Of a DNA stretch of 64,000 nt, positions 7,263 to 15,813 are shown one piece after another. The position numbers and the translations under genes are program-made. The stretch's first letter is position 1, and the number at the start of each line of letters is the position of its first letter. Origin of the DNA: Thermotoga profunda AZM34c06 (GTDB lineage Bacteria; Thermotogota; Thermotogae; Thermotogales; DSM-5069); assembly GCF_000828675.1 (NCBI RefSeq), contig NZ_AP014510.1, forward strand, positions 1,941,413-2,005,412, given 5' to 3'. The notes below the pieces were generated by a model. It saw only the letters and a list, made by a program, of their open reading frames with translations. It made no database searches and had not been told where the DNA came from.

Positions 7263-8221
7263 AGGATACTAAAACCCACTTTAACAAATTCTTTGAGCAC
7301 ATCAGTACTGACATGATCATGTGAGCAAGATCCTTCTAATTCACATTCAAATTGAGAAGTGTAATCTTTTCCTGCCAGTGCATCTGAATCTACTCCCAAG
7401 CTTTTTTGCCAATTAATATTTGTAACATCATAAACGATATTCCCGACCATGATGAAGGCTTTGTACGTTTCAATCCTACTCGTTGCACGAATTGATTTTC
7501 CATCGAATTTAGCAAGATCTTTCTCATCAAAAACCAAAAGACCTATTGGATAAATTCTCGACAGCATGGCTTCATGACCTGGTTGTTGTCTTATTTCAAA
7601 AGTAAGTTCACTGCCAGCAGGATAGCCATAATGTGAACCATCCTTCAAGGTTTTTGACTGAGTCATATCATAAACAACACCAAAGGCAGAGACATAAGCC
7701 TTGTTTTTGTTCTTCCCATCGAATTTCGCTAATTGATCAGGAGTGAATACAAGAATCGCAAACGGTGTAACTCGTTCGAGTAACTTCGCACCATGAGGCG
7801 ACAATTTAAGAATATCGTAAGTCAATTCTGCACCCGCATTGTGTCTATTCTGATGAACGCCACTTTTCCAGCGTGCAGAGTTAGAAACATCATAGACTAC
7901 ACCCCTTACTGCAACCAAAGCGGGTTGTTTTTTACCATCATAGGCGATTAGATCATCAATTGTCAGTGCCAAAATACCCACAAATCTGTCCTCAGTTAAA
8001 AGTTCTGGTTTGATTTCAGATTTTGTCAAAAATTTCTTGTTTGCATTGATCCTAAATACATTGCCTTCAATCGAAACATACTCATCGGTTTGGAGAAATC
8101 TCTGAAGGCTTACAAGTGTTATATTGCCATTGAATTTTGTCACATCAAAAGTACGTAGATCTACCTGAGCAATAACCAACAAAGCAGGAAGAACAAGGGC
8201 GATAAGCGCAATCTTATTCAT
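7259..8221 (-). CDS. exported multi-domain cytochrome b5-like haem-binding protein
   Basis: The 320-residue protein has a signal peptide (about residues 1-19) and at least three tandem cytochrome b5-like haem/steroid-binding domains, each opening with LxxFDGK or LIAYDGK and VVYDVS/VVYDMT. Domain 1 (about 88-157) keeps candidate haem ligands H123, H127 and H143 in the GVHQxRHxAGAELT ... SPHG arrangement. Domain 2 (about 160-230) keeps H197 and H216 but has Tyr at the second ligand position. Domain 3 (about 233-320) has lost these and instead shows C293, C299, H301 and H303. Residues 25-85 look like a further degenerate copy. It probably acts outside the cytoplasmic membrane with the di-haem-type protein encoded next. 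Confidence 0.75.
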   Translation of the reverse strand: MNKIALIALVLPALLVIAQVDLRTFDVTKFNGNITLVSLQRFLQTDEYVSIEGNVFRINANKKFLTKSEIKPELLTEDRFVGILALTIDDLIAYDGKKQPALVAVRGVVYDVSNSARWKSGVHQNRHNAGAELTYDILKLSPHGAKLLERVTPFAILVFTPDQLAKFDGKNKNKAYVSAFGVVYDMTQSKTLKDGSHYGYPAGSELTFEIRQQPGHEAMLSRIYPIGLLVFDEKDLAKFDGKSIRATSRIETYKAFIMVGNIVYDVTNINWQKSLGVDSDALAGKDYTSQFECELEGSCSHDHVSTDVLKEFVKVGFSIL

Positions 8222-8297
8222 TCAGATACCTCCTTGTTTCTTATTGTAGCATAAAGTGTGAAAAATTGTAGTTATTTCAACAAAGGATGGACTATAC

Positions 8298-8483
8298 TCA
8301 ACTCTTTATTGCACCCTCAAGGATACCTGAGATGATCTTCTTCTCGAAGATCAGGAAAACAACGATTATAGGAATACCAGCAACCGTTGAAGCAGCCATC
8401 AAAGTTGGCCAAGTGAAAACATTCAATTTTTGATACAGTGCCAAGCCTATTTGTACAGTTCTCATCTCACGAGAAGTTGTCAA
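8298..8483 (-). pseudogene. C-terminal relic of a MalG-type sugar ABC permease
   Basis: About 60 codons match the end of carbohydrate ABC permeases: REMRTVQIGLALYQ, then a membrane helix with AGIPIIVVFLIFEKKII, then the usual terminal G-AIKS. Upstream of codon about 16 the frame turns to unrelated sequence, and the N-terminal helices and EAA loop are missing. The break lies beside the restriction-modification cassette and is probably linked to its arrival. It is not expected to make a working protein. Confidence 0.8.
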
Positions 8484-8916
8484 TAGTGAACTACAACTTA
8501 ATTTTGTCAACAGGCAATTCATCTCCATCTACAGAGTATGGAGACTTCCTGCCATTATTGTCATTATAATGTTAAAGGACAATGATTTTCTTTAACGGAA
8601 AGATCCTATCTGGGACCAGTAGCCAAAGTTCTATGGAACGAATAATTAATTAATAAGGCTTGCCCACCCCAAGTACCATATCTTTTGAGGACAGAAAAAC
8701 TGGTAAATTTCAAATAGTACCATCAAAATGCCCAGAAGTTTCGATTATCCTACCACGTAGAAGAAGCTTTTTAGCGCATTGCTTCCGAATCTATGGTTCA
8801 AATAATCGGAATGATCAAGAAATTTTCCATAGTGTGTTACAATAAAGTTGTAATGAAAGAGAAGAACTTCAAGTTTGAGTGGTGTCAACTTAGAGGAGGT
8901 ATTAATAAGCCCAGTC
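8484..8916. other. non-coding junction upstream of the restriction-modification pair
   Basis: No coding sequence recognised. It joins the broken permease to the methyltransferase. A possible extended -10 (TGTGTTACAAT, near 8832-8842) precedes the methyltransferase, with no convincing -35. No terminal inverted repeats or transposase remnant were found. Confidence 0.5.
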
Positions 8917-10200
8917 ATGAATAATTCAGATTTTTCACACAACAGGAATATAAATAGATCAACAATAATCATAGGCGATAGCAGAAAAATGATAGAAGTC
9001 GGCACAGAAAGCATAGATTTTATTGTAACATCACCTCCGTATTGGCACATCAAGGACTACGGAATTCCAGGTCAGATAGGATATGGACAGTCTTTGCACG
9101 AATATCTGATAGATTTATACAGAGTATGGAAAGAATGTTACAGGGTTCTTAAACCCGGGAGAAGACTGTGTATTAACATTGGCGACCAATTTGCACGCTC
9201 CGTAGTTTATGGAAGGTACAAGGTAATCCCGCTGCATGCAGAGGTTATAGCTCAGTGTGAAGATATTGGTTTCGATTATATGGGGGCAGTAATATGGCAG
9301 AAAAAAACGACTATGAATACAACTGGTGGGGCAAATATTATGGGCTCATATCCTTATCCACCAAACGGAATGGTTGAAATAGATTACGAGTTCATATTAA
9401 TCTTTAAGAAACCCGGGGAATACTCTAAACCTTCTAAAGAGATAAAGGAAGAATCCAAGCTATCAGAAGAAGAATGGAAAGAGTATTTTTACGGACATTG
9501 GTATTTTGGTGGGGTAAAGCAGATAGACCACGAAGCTATGTTTCCTGAAGAATTGCCTAAGAGATTAATTAAAATGTACACATTTGTAGGTGATACTGTC
9601 CTTGATCCATTTTTGGGAAGCGGAACAACTGCGAAGGCCGCTTTAGATTTAGAAAGAAATTCAATTGGCTATGAAATAAATGAGAACTTCTTGGATTTTA
9701 TACTGAGAAAAATCAATGTCAATGATGATTTGTTCAAAAGAAAGACGGTGGAAGTAATTAAAAGGGAAAATCAAGTTACAGTTGATAGTGTGTACTATAT
9801 ACCAAGAATAAAAGACAGCAAACCACAAATCGATCCAGCCAAATTTAAATTTGCTGGCGATAGGTTATACAGGGTTACAGAGATCCTTGGAGAAAACACT
9901 ATAAAGTTAGATACAGGCTTGGTTGTGATGTTTTTAGGTGTTAAGGTAACGAAAAAGGAAGAGACAATTAGGTATTTAAAAGAGTATGTTTTGAGAAAGG
10001 AAGTGTTTCTCAAATTTGACAACAACGGAATTAGAAGCGAGAAAACTATCGAAGCTTACGTTTATCTAAAAAATAGGATCTTTATAAACGCTTACCTCAT
10101 TCGATCTGGTCTGGCAATTGCAGACTCTTCAAAGGAATACAAATACAAGATGACTTTTGAAAAATTACAGGTAAGTGCACAAACTTTGAGAGAAGGATAG
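8917..10200 (+). CDS. beta-class type II DNA methyltransferase with C-terminal inactive SNase-like domain
   Basis: Modification enzyme predicted to methylate cytosine N4 or adenine N6. TSPPYW (motif IV, about residues 52-57 counted from an alternative TTG start at 8875) precedes DPFLGSGTT (motif I, about 244-252), the order of beta-class enzymes. Residues about 330-440 match the staphylococcal-nuclease/OB fold: an opening EILGENTIKL, a FLGVKV strand, VFLKFD, EAYVYLKN and AYLIRSGLA. The SNase catalytic Asp/Arg/Glu/Arg positions are replaced, so this part probably binds DNA rather than cuts it. The start is uncertain: GGAGGT at 8895-8900 is 16 nt from the ATG at 8917. Codon use is more A-rich than that of neighbours, which fits transfer. 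Confidence 0.85.
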   Translation: MNNSDFSHNRNINRSTIIIGDSRKMIEVGTESIDFIVTSPPYWHIKDYGIPGQIGYGQSLHEYLIDLYRVWKECYRVLKPGRRLCINIGDQFARSVVYGRYKVIPLHAEVIAQCEDIGFDYMGAVIWQKKTTMNTTGGANIMGSYPYPPNGMVEIDYEFILIFKKPGEYSKPSKEIKEESKLSEEEWKEYFYGHWYFGGVKQIDHEAMFPEELPKRLIKMYTFVGDTVLDPFLGSGTTAKAALDLERNSIGYEINENFLDFILRKINVNDDLFKRKTVEVIKRENQVTVDSVYYIPRIKDSKPQIDPAKFKFAGDRLYRVTEILGENTIKLDTGLVVMFLGVKVTKKEETIRYLKEYVLRKEVFLKFDNNGIRSEKTIEAYVYLKNRIFINAYLIRSGLAIADSSKEYKYKMTFEKLQVSAQTLREG

Positions 10201-10203
10201 TCT

Positions 10204-10890
10204 ATGGCAAGAGAATGGATACTGAATATGGCAACCAACAGATGGGGGTTAAACAAAAAAGACTCCGTTGGACCATTATCTGAGTGGATACGAACCTGTA
10301 ATCCAAAAAATACTGAGGATTGGGAGAAATTCTACTTTGGAAAACTTTCGGAATTCCTTCAAAACAAGGGAATCAAATTAACTCCTGAACAATACCTTCA
10401 AGATCTTGGAAAAAAGCTTTTTGTGAAAATATCAGAGGTAATTCAATCAGAAATCGATGAAGTAACCGAAGAAGATTGCATTGAATATATTCGGAATCTT
10501 GTTATAGAAAGAACATTTATGGGTTACCAAACTGAGATCAAAACTATATACGGGAAGCTACAAAAAGTATTGGAAGTCAAAATAGAGCCAGCTCCCGATG
10601 AATGGGACAGACTTTACAACGTTGATTTTTTTATCAATGTTAACAAAAAATACATAGGAATTCAGGTGAAACCAATAACTTATAACCAAACTCCTGAATT
10701 ATATAGATGGAAAGAATGGTTGGCAGAAAGTCACAGAAAGTTCGAAGAAAGATTTGGAGGAAAAGTATTTGTTGTTTTTTCATGCAGCGTGGAGAATGGC
10801 AAGAAAGAAATCTACAATAAAGAGATTATTGAAGAAATAAAAAACGAAATCAACAGGTTGAAGAAAAATATTAGAATTTCGAAGGAATAA
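10204..10890 (+). CDS. probable type II restriction endonuclease partner
   Basis: A 228-residue protein encoded 3 bp after the methyltransferase stop. Its pairing and size fit a type II restriction enzyme. A PD-(D/E)xK-like core can be read as D141 in YNVDFFI followed by I-G-I-Q-V-K (Q154, K156), with Gln in place of the usual acidic residue. The N-terminus (EWILN..TNRWGLN ... VGPLSEWIR) reminds me of the MjaI family, which cuts CTAG, but I cannot confirm this without a search. It has the same AT-rich, Lys/Glu/Ile-rich composition as the methyltransferase, and the two were probably acquired together. Confidence 0.65.
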   Translation: MAREWILNMATNRWGLNKKDSVGPLSEWIRTCNPKNTEDWEKFYFGKLSEFLQNKGIKLTPEQYLQDLGKKLFVKISEVIQSEIDEVTEEDCIEYIRNLVIERTFMGYQTEIKTIYGKLQKVLEVKIEPAPDEWDRLYNVDFFINVNKKYIGIQVKPITYNQTPELYRWKEWLAESHRKFEERFGGKVFVVFSCSVENGKKEIYNKEIIEEIKNEINRLKKNIRISKE

Positions 10891-10941
10891 TAAACGCTGG
10901 CATGTAACCGGTCCTCGTATGAGGAAAGCTGTCAGCTTCTA

Positions 10942-11300
10942 TCAACCTTTCACGCAATGATTTTTTATAGACAAAGCACTATGATACCTTAGACTGCCTG
11001 CATGTATTACGGGAGGTACGAAACCCTTATCAAGCGTGTACATCTTCAAGAACGGTGTTAATCCGGCACCATAACCATAATCACAACAGTTGAAATGACA
11101 ATATCCAAGTTTCCAAGATGATTCTCTTGTAATTTCTTCCCTATCTTTGTGATATTATTTGGACTTGTTGTGAAGTTATCGTCGAAGATTTCCATAAGCA
11201 CCTTTTTGAAAGTTTTTTGATTATAGCTGACCTTAACCATGAACACGTAGACTTCCAAATCAAACTTTGAACCATAACCTATCTCAAGTTTTCTGAAAGA
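10942..11300 (-). pseudogene. relic of a TrpB2-type tryptophan synthase beta chain
   Basis: Two pieces of a PLP-dependent TrpB2 enzyme remain in different frames. Upstream, about 11100-11295, reads FDLEVYVFMVKVSYNQKTF and LMEIF...SP, matching the family's middle. Downstream, about 10942-11092, reads [13 protein letters not shown] then [17 protein letters not shown] and a stop, matching the conserved LLKMYTLG...FVPPPIHAGGLRYHG segment. The stretch between them and both ends are deleted or frameshifted. It cannot encode an active enzyme. The call rests on remembered family motifs, not a search. Confidence 0.7.
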
Positions 11301-11847
11301 GACAAAGTACATCGATCACGCTCAAATCCTCGTGGCTATCTTGACAACTTCTGCCATGACCAGGAAAGTGTTTTGCGCAGGAGTACAAACCAGCTATTTT
11401 GTATCCATGAATCGCTGCTTTTCCCATTTGTGCCACTATTTCAGGATCATTTCCATAACTTCTGTAGCCAATCACTGGATTTGTTTTGGAAAACAACAAG
11501 TCCAAAACCGGTGCGAAGACCATGTTCATTCCAAGATCTTTCATGAATTTTCCAGCCATGGCACAATAATTCTGCACATAAGATGGCTCAACTCTACCAA
11601 ACAAAAGATTGCCGGGAGATGGTGGAACAAATGGAATTACTTCGATTTGCCCACCTTCGTGGTCTGTCGATAGCAGAATATTTCGTCCTTTAATCTTATA
11701 GATCATCTCAAAAAACTCAGATTGATCTTCGAAGATCTTTGGATACAAAAGTATGCCACCAACATCTTTGTTGACTAAATACTGGTACTCTTCAAGGTTT
11801 GATACACCACAAAAGAATAATCTTTCAAAATTTTTCATCGTCAACAC
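11301..11847 (-). pseudogene. truncated GH3 beta-N-acetylhexosaminidase (NagZ-like)
   Basis: The N-terminal two thirds of a NagZ-type barrel are present: LLSTDHEGG near residue 60, NMVFAPVLDL, and the diagnostic KHFPGHGxxxxDSH motif (KHFPGHGRSCQDSH), which holds the Asp-His general acid pair. Shortly after, near HEDLSVIDV, the frame runs into unrelated sequence and stops, so the catalytic Asp nucleophile is absent. The breakpoint abuts the TrpB2 relic. It overlaps the end of the ROK regulator by 7 bp, suggesting an old operon. A complete homologue is at 44404-45909. Confidence 0.82.
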
Positions 11848-12890
11848 CCTCTGTTTTGTATAACAAAATTGGCAAAATCAAGATCATCAAAAAATTTTTT
11901 AAGAAAGGCTATTACAGAACCAAACGCAACTGTCTTTGAGCCATTTGTATCAAGTTTCCAGTTGATCTTTTTGATTTTCCTCAAAGTGACCTGTTCTTCG
12001 ACCTTGTTGATAATGTCCCGAATAATCGTGTCGTCAAGTAGGTAGAAATCTCCACCAAGAATAAAGAGTTCTGGATCAACGAGATTCACTGCGGTAGCTA
12101 TTTTGAAAGATATATGTTGTTTAAACTCGTCAAGACTTCTCTGATCTCTCAAAAGCACCTCTCTGTTTTTTTCTAAGTCTTCAATAGTTAGTCCACGTAA
12201 ACTGGTCAACGGTACGCCTTCGCCGAGTTCACCTGCAGAACTGTTACTTCCTTCGTACAAAGATCCATTGATCACTATTCCTGCACCGAGACCGACTGGT
12301 TTTGAAAGATCATATGGTATCGCAAAGAGAAAATACACAACATTCCTCGCATCATTCAAATAACATGCAGCTGCAGCATTTGCATCGTTCAAGATCATGA
12401 ATGGCATTCCTGTGATGCTATTAACGGAAAAGTCTTTAAGGCACAGTGCCTGAGAGAAGATTATTCGTCCTTTCGATGAATTTATAATTCCAGGTACTGC
12501 AATGGAAATGGCATTTGAATCCTTGTTCGTGTTTATTATTTCGCAGAGTATTTTTTCAAAATTATCAGAATTGATATTTACAGTTTTTTTCTGAGTCGAA
12601 TATCGATTGGCAACAAAATCAACCTGAACTGTGCAAATTTCTCCCTGTTCTACAGACAGACCAACTATTTTCAACCACTCTGGATTCAGTGATAACAATC
12701 GCGACTTTCTACCACCTGAACTACTTGCGGGTAAATAGTCCTTGACAAGGATAATTCCACAATTTAGGAGAAATCTAAGATTTCTTGAAATTGTTGACTC
12801 ATCCACACCGAGTTCGGTTCCAATATTCTGCGCAGTAGAAGGCTTCATACTGAGGGACTTGAGTATTTTATGCTGAATTGAGTTGATCAA
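11841..12890 (-). CDS. ROK-family transcriptional regulator (NagC/XylR type)
   Basis: Sugar-responsive DNA-binding protein of 349 residues. An N-terminal winged helix-turn-helix (about 1-60; STAQNIGTELGVDESTISRNLRFL) precedes a ROK sugar-kinase-like domain with ISIAVPGII, NDANAAAACYL and a GLGAGIVINGSLYEGSNSSAGELG segment. The Cys-rich zinc motif of typical ROK proteins is not evident. It stands upstream of, and overlaps, the broken NagZ-like gene, so its original target was probably an amino-sugar or beta-glycan locus. It may now control genes elsewhere. Confidence 0.88.
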   Translation of the reverse strand: MINSIQHKILKSLSMKPSTAQNIGTELGVDESTISRNLRFLLNCGIILVKDYLPASSSGGRKSRLLSLNPEWLKIVGLSVEQGEICTVQVDFVANRYSTQKKTVNINSDNFEKILCEIINTNKDSNAISIAVPGIINSSKGRIIFSQALCLKDFSVNSITGMPFMILNDANAAAACYLNDARNVVYFLFAIPYDLSKPVGLGAGIVINGSLYEGSNSSAGELGEGVPLTSLRGLTIEDLEKNREVLLRDQRSLDEFKQHISFKIATAVNLVDPELFILGGDFYLLDDTIIRDIINKVEEQVTLRKIKKINWKLDTNGSKTVAFGSVIAFLKKFFDDLDFANFVIQNRGC

Positions 12891-13148
12891 AATTACACCT
12901 CCATTTGGTTGATTGCATCCTGCAACTAACTTACCAAATCAAAACCACAAAGTCAAAGAACATCAATGGCCATATCAACCCAAAGAATGCGATATATCCT
13001 TTTTATCATCGAATTTCTTATCTTTTCTTATTATTGCTCGTAATTTCTCATCATTTGGTGAAAAAGTATGAATGATACGAAAACTATCTTTTTACTTCTT
13101 CATATGCTTGATGTAGGTTTCAAGCGGTTTTTCCGAGATTCAAAATCA

Positions 13149-13772
13149 TTATTTTGGTATATACAAGGAAAAGTCTGACTCCAAGTTGTTCACCTTTGAA
13201 TCCTTCCAAGTGATTATCTTTGTTGGGTGTTGTTTTGTTCCAACTCCATAGACCAGGAAACACACCATGGGTTTTCCAAGAATGACTGTACAATCTCTTG
13301 GTATTTGAACAGCATACTGCGTTTGAATAGAAGGGCCCTTGAAGTAATAAAATTTGTATGGTGCTAATCCAGGTTTCAATTCTCTTGAAAAATAAACCGC
13401 ATCTCCCTTTCTAAAAGTAACCCAGACATTTTCCTGACCCATCACAAAGATTCTTATGTATCCTGTTGTTGGATCATCATACAATTCTTCAATAATCCTT
13501 TCCAGATCTGTAGATGTGTTGGAAAGAAAATTTGCAGCAGAAATATATTTGTCAATCACCGAATTAGGACCCATGGAAGTTTCAAGTCTCGATATTCTTT
13601 CACTCAATTCACTTATCTTCTTGTTCAAGCTTCCAACCATCGCTTCTTGGTTTTTTCTTTGTTTGACATAATAAAAAAATGAAAATGTAGATAGAGCAAG
13701 GCCACTGATCAAAGCAATTATGAACAAAAAAACGAGAAAGCTCACTAAAAATTCACTTTTTTTCCTTACCAC
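13149..13772 (-). CDS. uncharacterised membrane-anchored coiled-coil protein
   Basis: I do not recognise this 207-residue family. It has an N-terminal membrane helix (about residues 10-33), a heptad-like stretch (about 38-68; NQEAMVGSLNKKISELSERISRLE) and a mostly beta C-terminal part (about 95-205). The topology suggests an exported domain on a short stalk. It overlaps rodA by 7 bp and follows it in the same direction, so a cell-envelope role is plausible but not shown. Confidence 0.6.
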   Translation of the reverse strand: MVRKKSEFLVSFLVFLFIIALISGLALSTFSFFYYVKQRKNQEAMVGSLNKKISELSERISRLETSMGPNSVIDKYISAANFLSNTSTDLERIIEELYDDPTTGYIRIFVMGQENVWVTFRKGDAVYFSRELKPGLAPYKFYYFKGPSIQTQYAVQIPRDCTVILGKPMVCFLVYGVGTKQHPTKIITWKDSKVNNLESDFSLYIPK

Positions 13773-14860
13773 AATTGACCTCCTTCCATCTCCTTACCGG
13801 CTCTACCCACCGCGTAAGATTTTTCAACAACCCCAAGTTGTACGCAAAAGAATAGTGTCGAAGAACCACCATAACTCACGAAAGGTAATGGAACACCAGT
13901 CACCGGTGTCAATCCCATTGCCATGCCCATGTTTACAAAAACTTGTAAAACAAACATCGCCATGATACCAACATTTACGAGCTGCCAAAATTCATTCTTT
14001 GCGAGTCTTATCGCGTTGGCTATTCTAAAAGTCAGTAGAGCATAGAGAACGACACAGATACCGATACCCAAGAAACCAAATTCTTCTCCTATGACTGATA
14101 CTATGAAATCTGTGTGATTTTTTGGCACATATCCCCAGTTCGTCGAAAGGCCTTTTAAATAACCTCTTCCCAATAAACCACCAGAACCAATCGTGTGGAG
14201 TGATTGAGTGACGTTGTAAGCACTACTCTGCTTGTACATCGATGGAGATAGAAATGAGATGATCCTTTCTCTCTGATAATCTTTAAGCCCAAAGAAATAC
14301 AATAAAGGCATCAGCGCGATAAAAAAAATCAAGATTATGAGTATAATTTTCAACGGAATCCGTGAACAAAAGACAATAACAAACCACAACATGGTGATCA
14401 AGATCGCCGTACCAAGATCTGGTTCAATCGCCACAAGTAAAGCAAGTGTACCAGTAGTCAATAGTGAAAAAAACATATGTTTTGTTGAAGCATTCACCAA
14501 CAGTGTTGCAGTAACAAGAATTACACACATCTTCGCGAGCTCTGATGGCTGAAAATAACCAATTCTCAAATCGAACCAACGCCGAGCACCTCCGGAAACT
14601 GTACCAAAGAGAAGAACAAGCACAAGACTGAAGATACAGAGTACGTATAAAACCCAAGAGAGTCTGTGTAAATCCCTTTCTCTGAGTAACATCGTCAAAA
14701 ATAATGCAGCCAGACCCAGTATATCCCAAAGTATCTGCTTTCTCACAAACATAATTCCATAATCTCTGGTGGCACTGTATATCGCAAAAAGACCTATTAT
14801 CATTAGGAGAGCCACTATTATGGGTATGAAAATGTCAATCCTTCTGTTTTCCCAAGGCAT
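13766..14860 (-). CDS. rodA: RodA peptidoglycan glycosyltransferase (SEDS family)
   Basis: Polytopic membrane enzyme that polymerises lipid II for side-wall growth. About ten hydrophobic helices are visible, with SEDS landmarks: GARRWFDLRIGYFQPSELAK, EPDLGTAILI, and the large loop YNVTQSLHTIGSGGLLGRGY followed by PKNHTDFIVSVIGEEFGFLG. These read as RodA rather than FtsW. The ending VPLPFVSYGGSS is also typical. It overlaps ttuA by 26 bp at its start and the coiled-coil gene by 7 bp at its end, so the three genes form a leftward operon. Confidence 0.93.
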   Translation of the reverse strand: MPWENRRIDIFIPIIVALLMIIGLFAIYSATRDYGIMFVRKQILWDILGLAALFLTMLLRERDLHRLSWVLYVLCIFSLVLVLLFGTVSGGARRWFDLRIGYFQPSELAKMCVILVTATLLVNASTKHMFFSLLTTGTLALLVAIEPDLGTAILITMLWFVIVFCSRIPLKIILIILIFFIALMPLLYFFGLKDYQRERIISFLSPSMYKQSSAYNVTQSLHTIGSGGLLGRGYLKGLSTNWGYVPKNHTDFIVSVIGEEFGFLGIGICVVLYALLTFRIANAIRLAKNEFWQLVNVGIMAMFVLQVFVNMGMAMGLTPVTGVPLPFVSYGGSSTLFFCVQLGVVEKSYAVGRAGKEMEGGQLW

Positions 14861-15737
14861 CCTTTACCCTCTCTCTCATCCTGCAAAAACTACACTTCTC
14901 CGAAGTTGTTGGATAACCACATAAACAGCATTCTTTGAGTTCAACGTTATCATTTTTGAATAACTGTGATCTTTGAAATTGTTTATAGAACCTGAGTTTT
15001 GTCCCGGGTTGACTGACTTCAAGATTATTGAGAACACTTTTGTATCTCAAGGAACTTGCATCCTTAGAGAAGGGGCATTTCTCATCCTGGAAGGGTATGT
15101 TGTTCAAAAGAGCATATGTGTATATCTCCTTTTCTGTCAGCCAAACCAATGGTTTTGCTTTCGCCACAAGCTTTTGATGAGTTTTTGGCATGAAAGGAGC
15201 CTGTCTTTGTAGATATCCTGTATTCCAGCTCAAAAGATTCCCCAACAAAAAAGATACCTCATCATCAAGATTGTGACCTGTCACTAAAACATCATATCCA
15301 TTCTCAAGTGCTATCTTGTTCATTAAATACCTTCTGACACTTCCACAGATTGAGCAAGTTGGTCTTTTGAGTAAGCGTGCAATTTGAGGCACAGTTAGGC
15401 CTTCAAAAAATTCCTTTATGTCCACAAACTTCAATTGCGAACCCATTTTCTTTGCAAATTCTGAGAGCGAATCCAATTGAATATTCGTGGTACCAACATC
15501 GATGATCAAACCATCGGCTTTGTATCCGAGTTTGGTCAAAACATACCACAAGGTCATGCTGTCCTTACCGCCCGAAACTGCTACGAGTACCCTGCTATTT
15601 TTCCCAAACATCGAGTATTCATTTATCGTATTCTCAACACGTCTTTCAAAATAATCAACAAAATGTTTGCTGCAGTAGGATGCATTGTGCTGTCGAAGAT
15701 GTATTATTGCAACGTCAGAACATTTTTTACATTTCAT
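14835..15737 (-). CDS. ttuA: tRNA-5-methyluridine(54) 2-sulfurtransferase (TtuA)
   Basis: Makes the 2-thio group of m5s2U54 in the T-loop of tRNA, a heat-stabilising modification of thermophiles. The layout is complete: an N-terminal zinc site (CKKCSD ... CSKH), an ATP pyrophosphatase loop VAVSGGKDS (about residue 55), CxxC at RPTCSICGSVRR for the 4Fe-4S cluster, GHNLDDE, and a C-terminal zinc site CCLCG ... CSFCR. The 300-residue length is normal. TtcA is a relative, but the two zinc sites favour TtuA. It begins a leftward operon and is divergent from the DUF2520 gene. Confidence 0.9.
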   Translation of the reverse strand: MKCKKCSDVAIIHLRQHNASYCSKHFVDYFERRVENTINEYSMFGKNSRVLVAVSGGKDSMTLWYVLTKLGYKADGLIIDVGTTNIQLDSLSEFAKKMGSQLKFVDIKEFFEGLTVPQIARLLKRPTCSICGSVRRYLMNKIALENGYDVLVTGHNLDDEVSFLLGNLLSWNTGYLQRQAPFMPKTHQKLVAKAKPLVWLTEKEIYTYALLNNIPFQDEKCPFSKDASSLRYKSVLNNLEVSQPGTKLRFYKQFQRSQLFKNDNVELKECCLCGYPTTSEKCSFCRMRERVKDALGKQKD

Positions 15738-15813
15738 TGGCCAACCTCCTATGAGTCTTTCTCATAAAATAATTCTATCATCGTGTGGTTTAATTAATTA
15801 CGGTGAGAGGATC

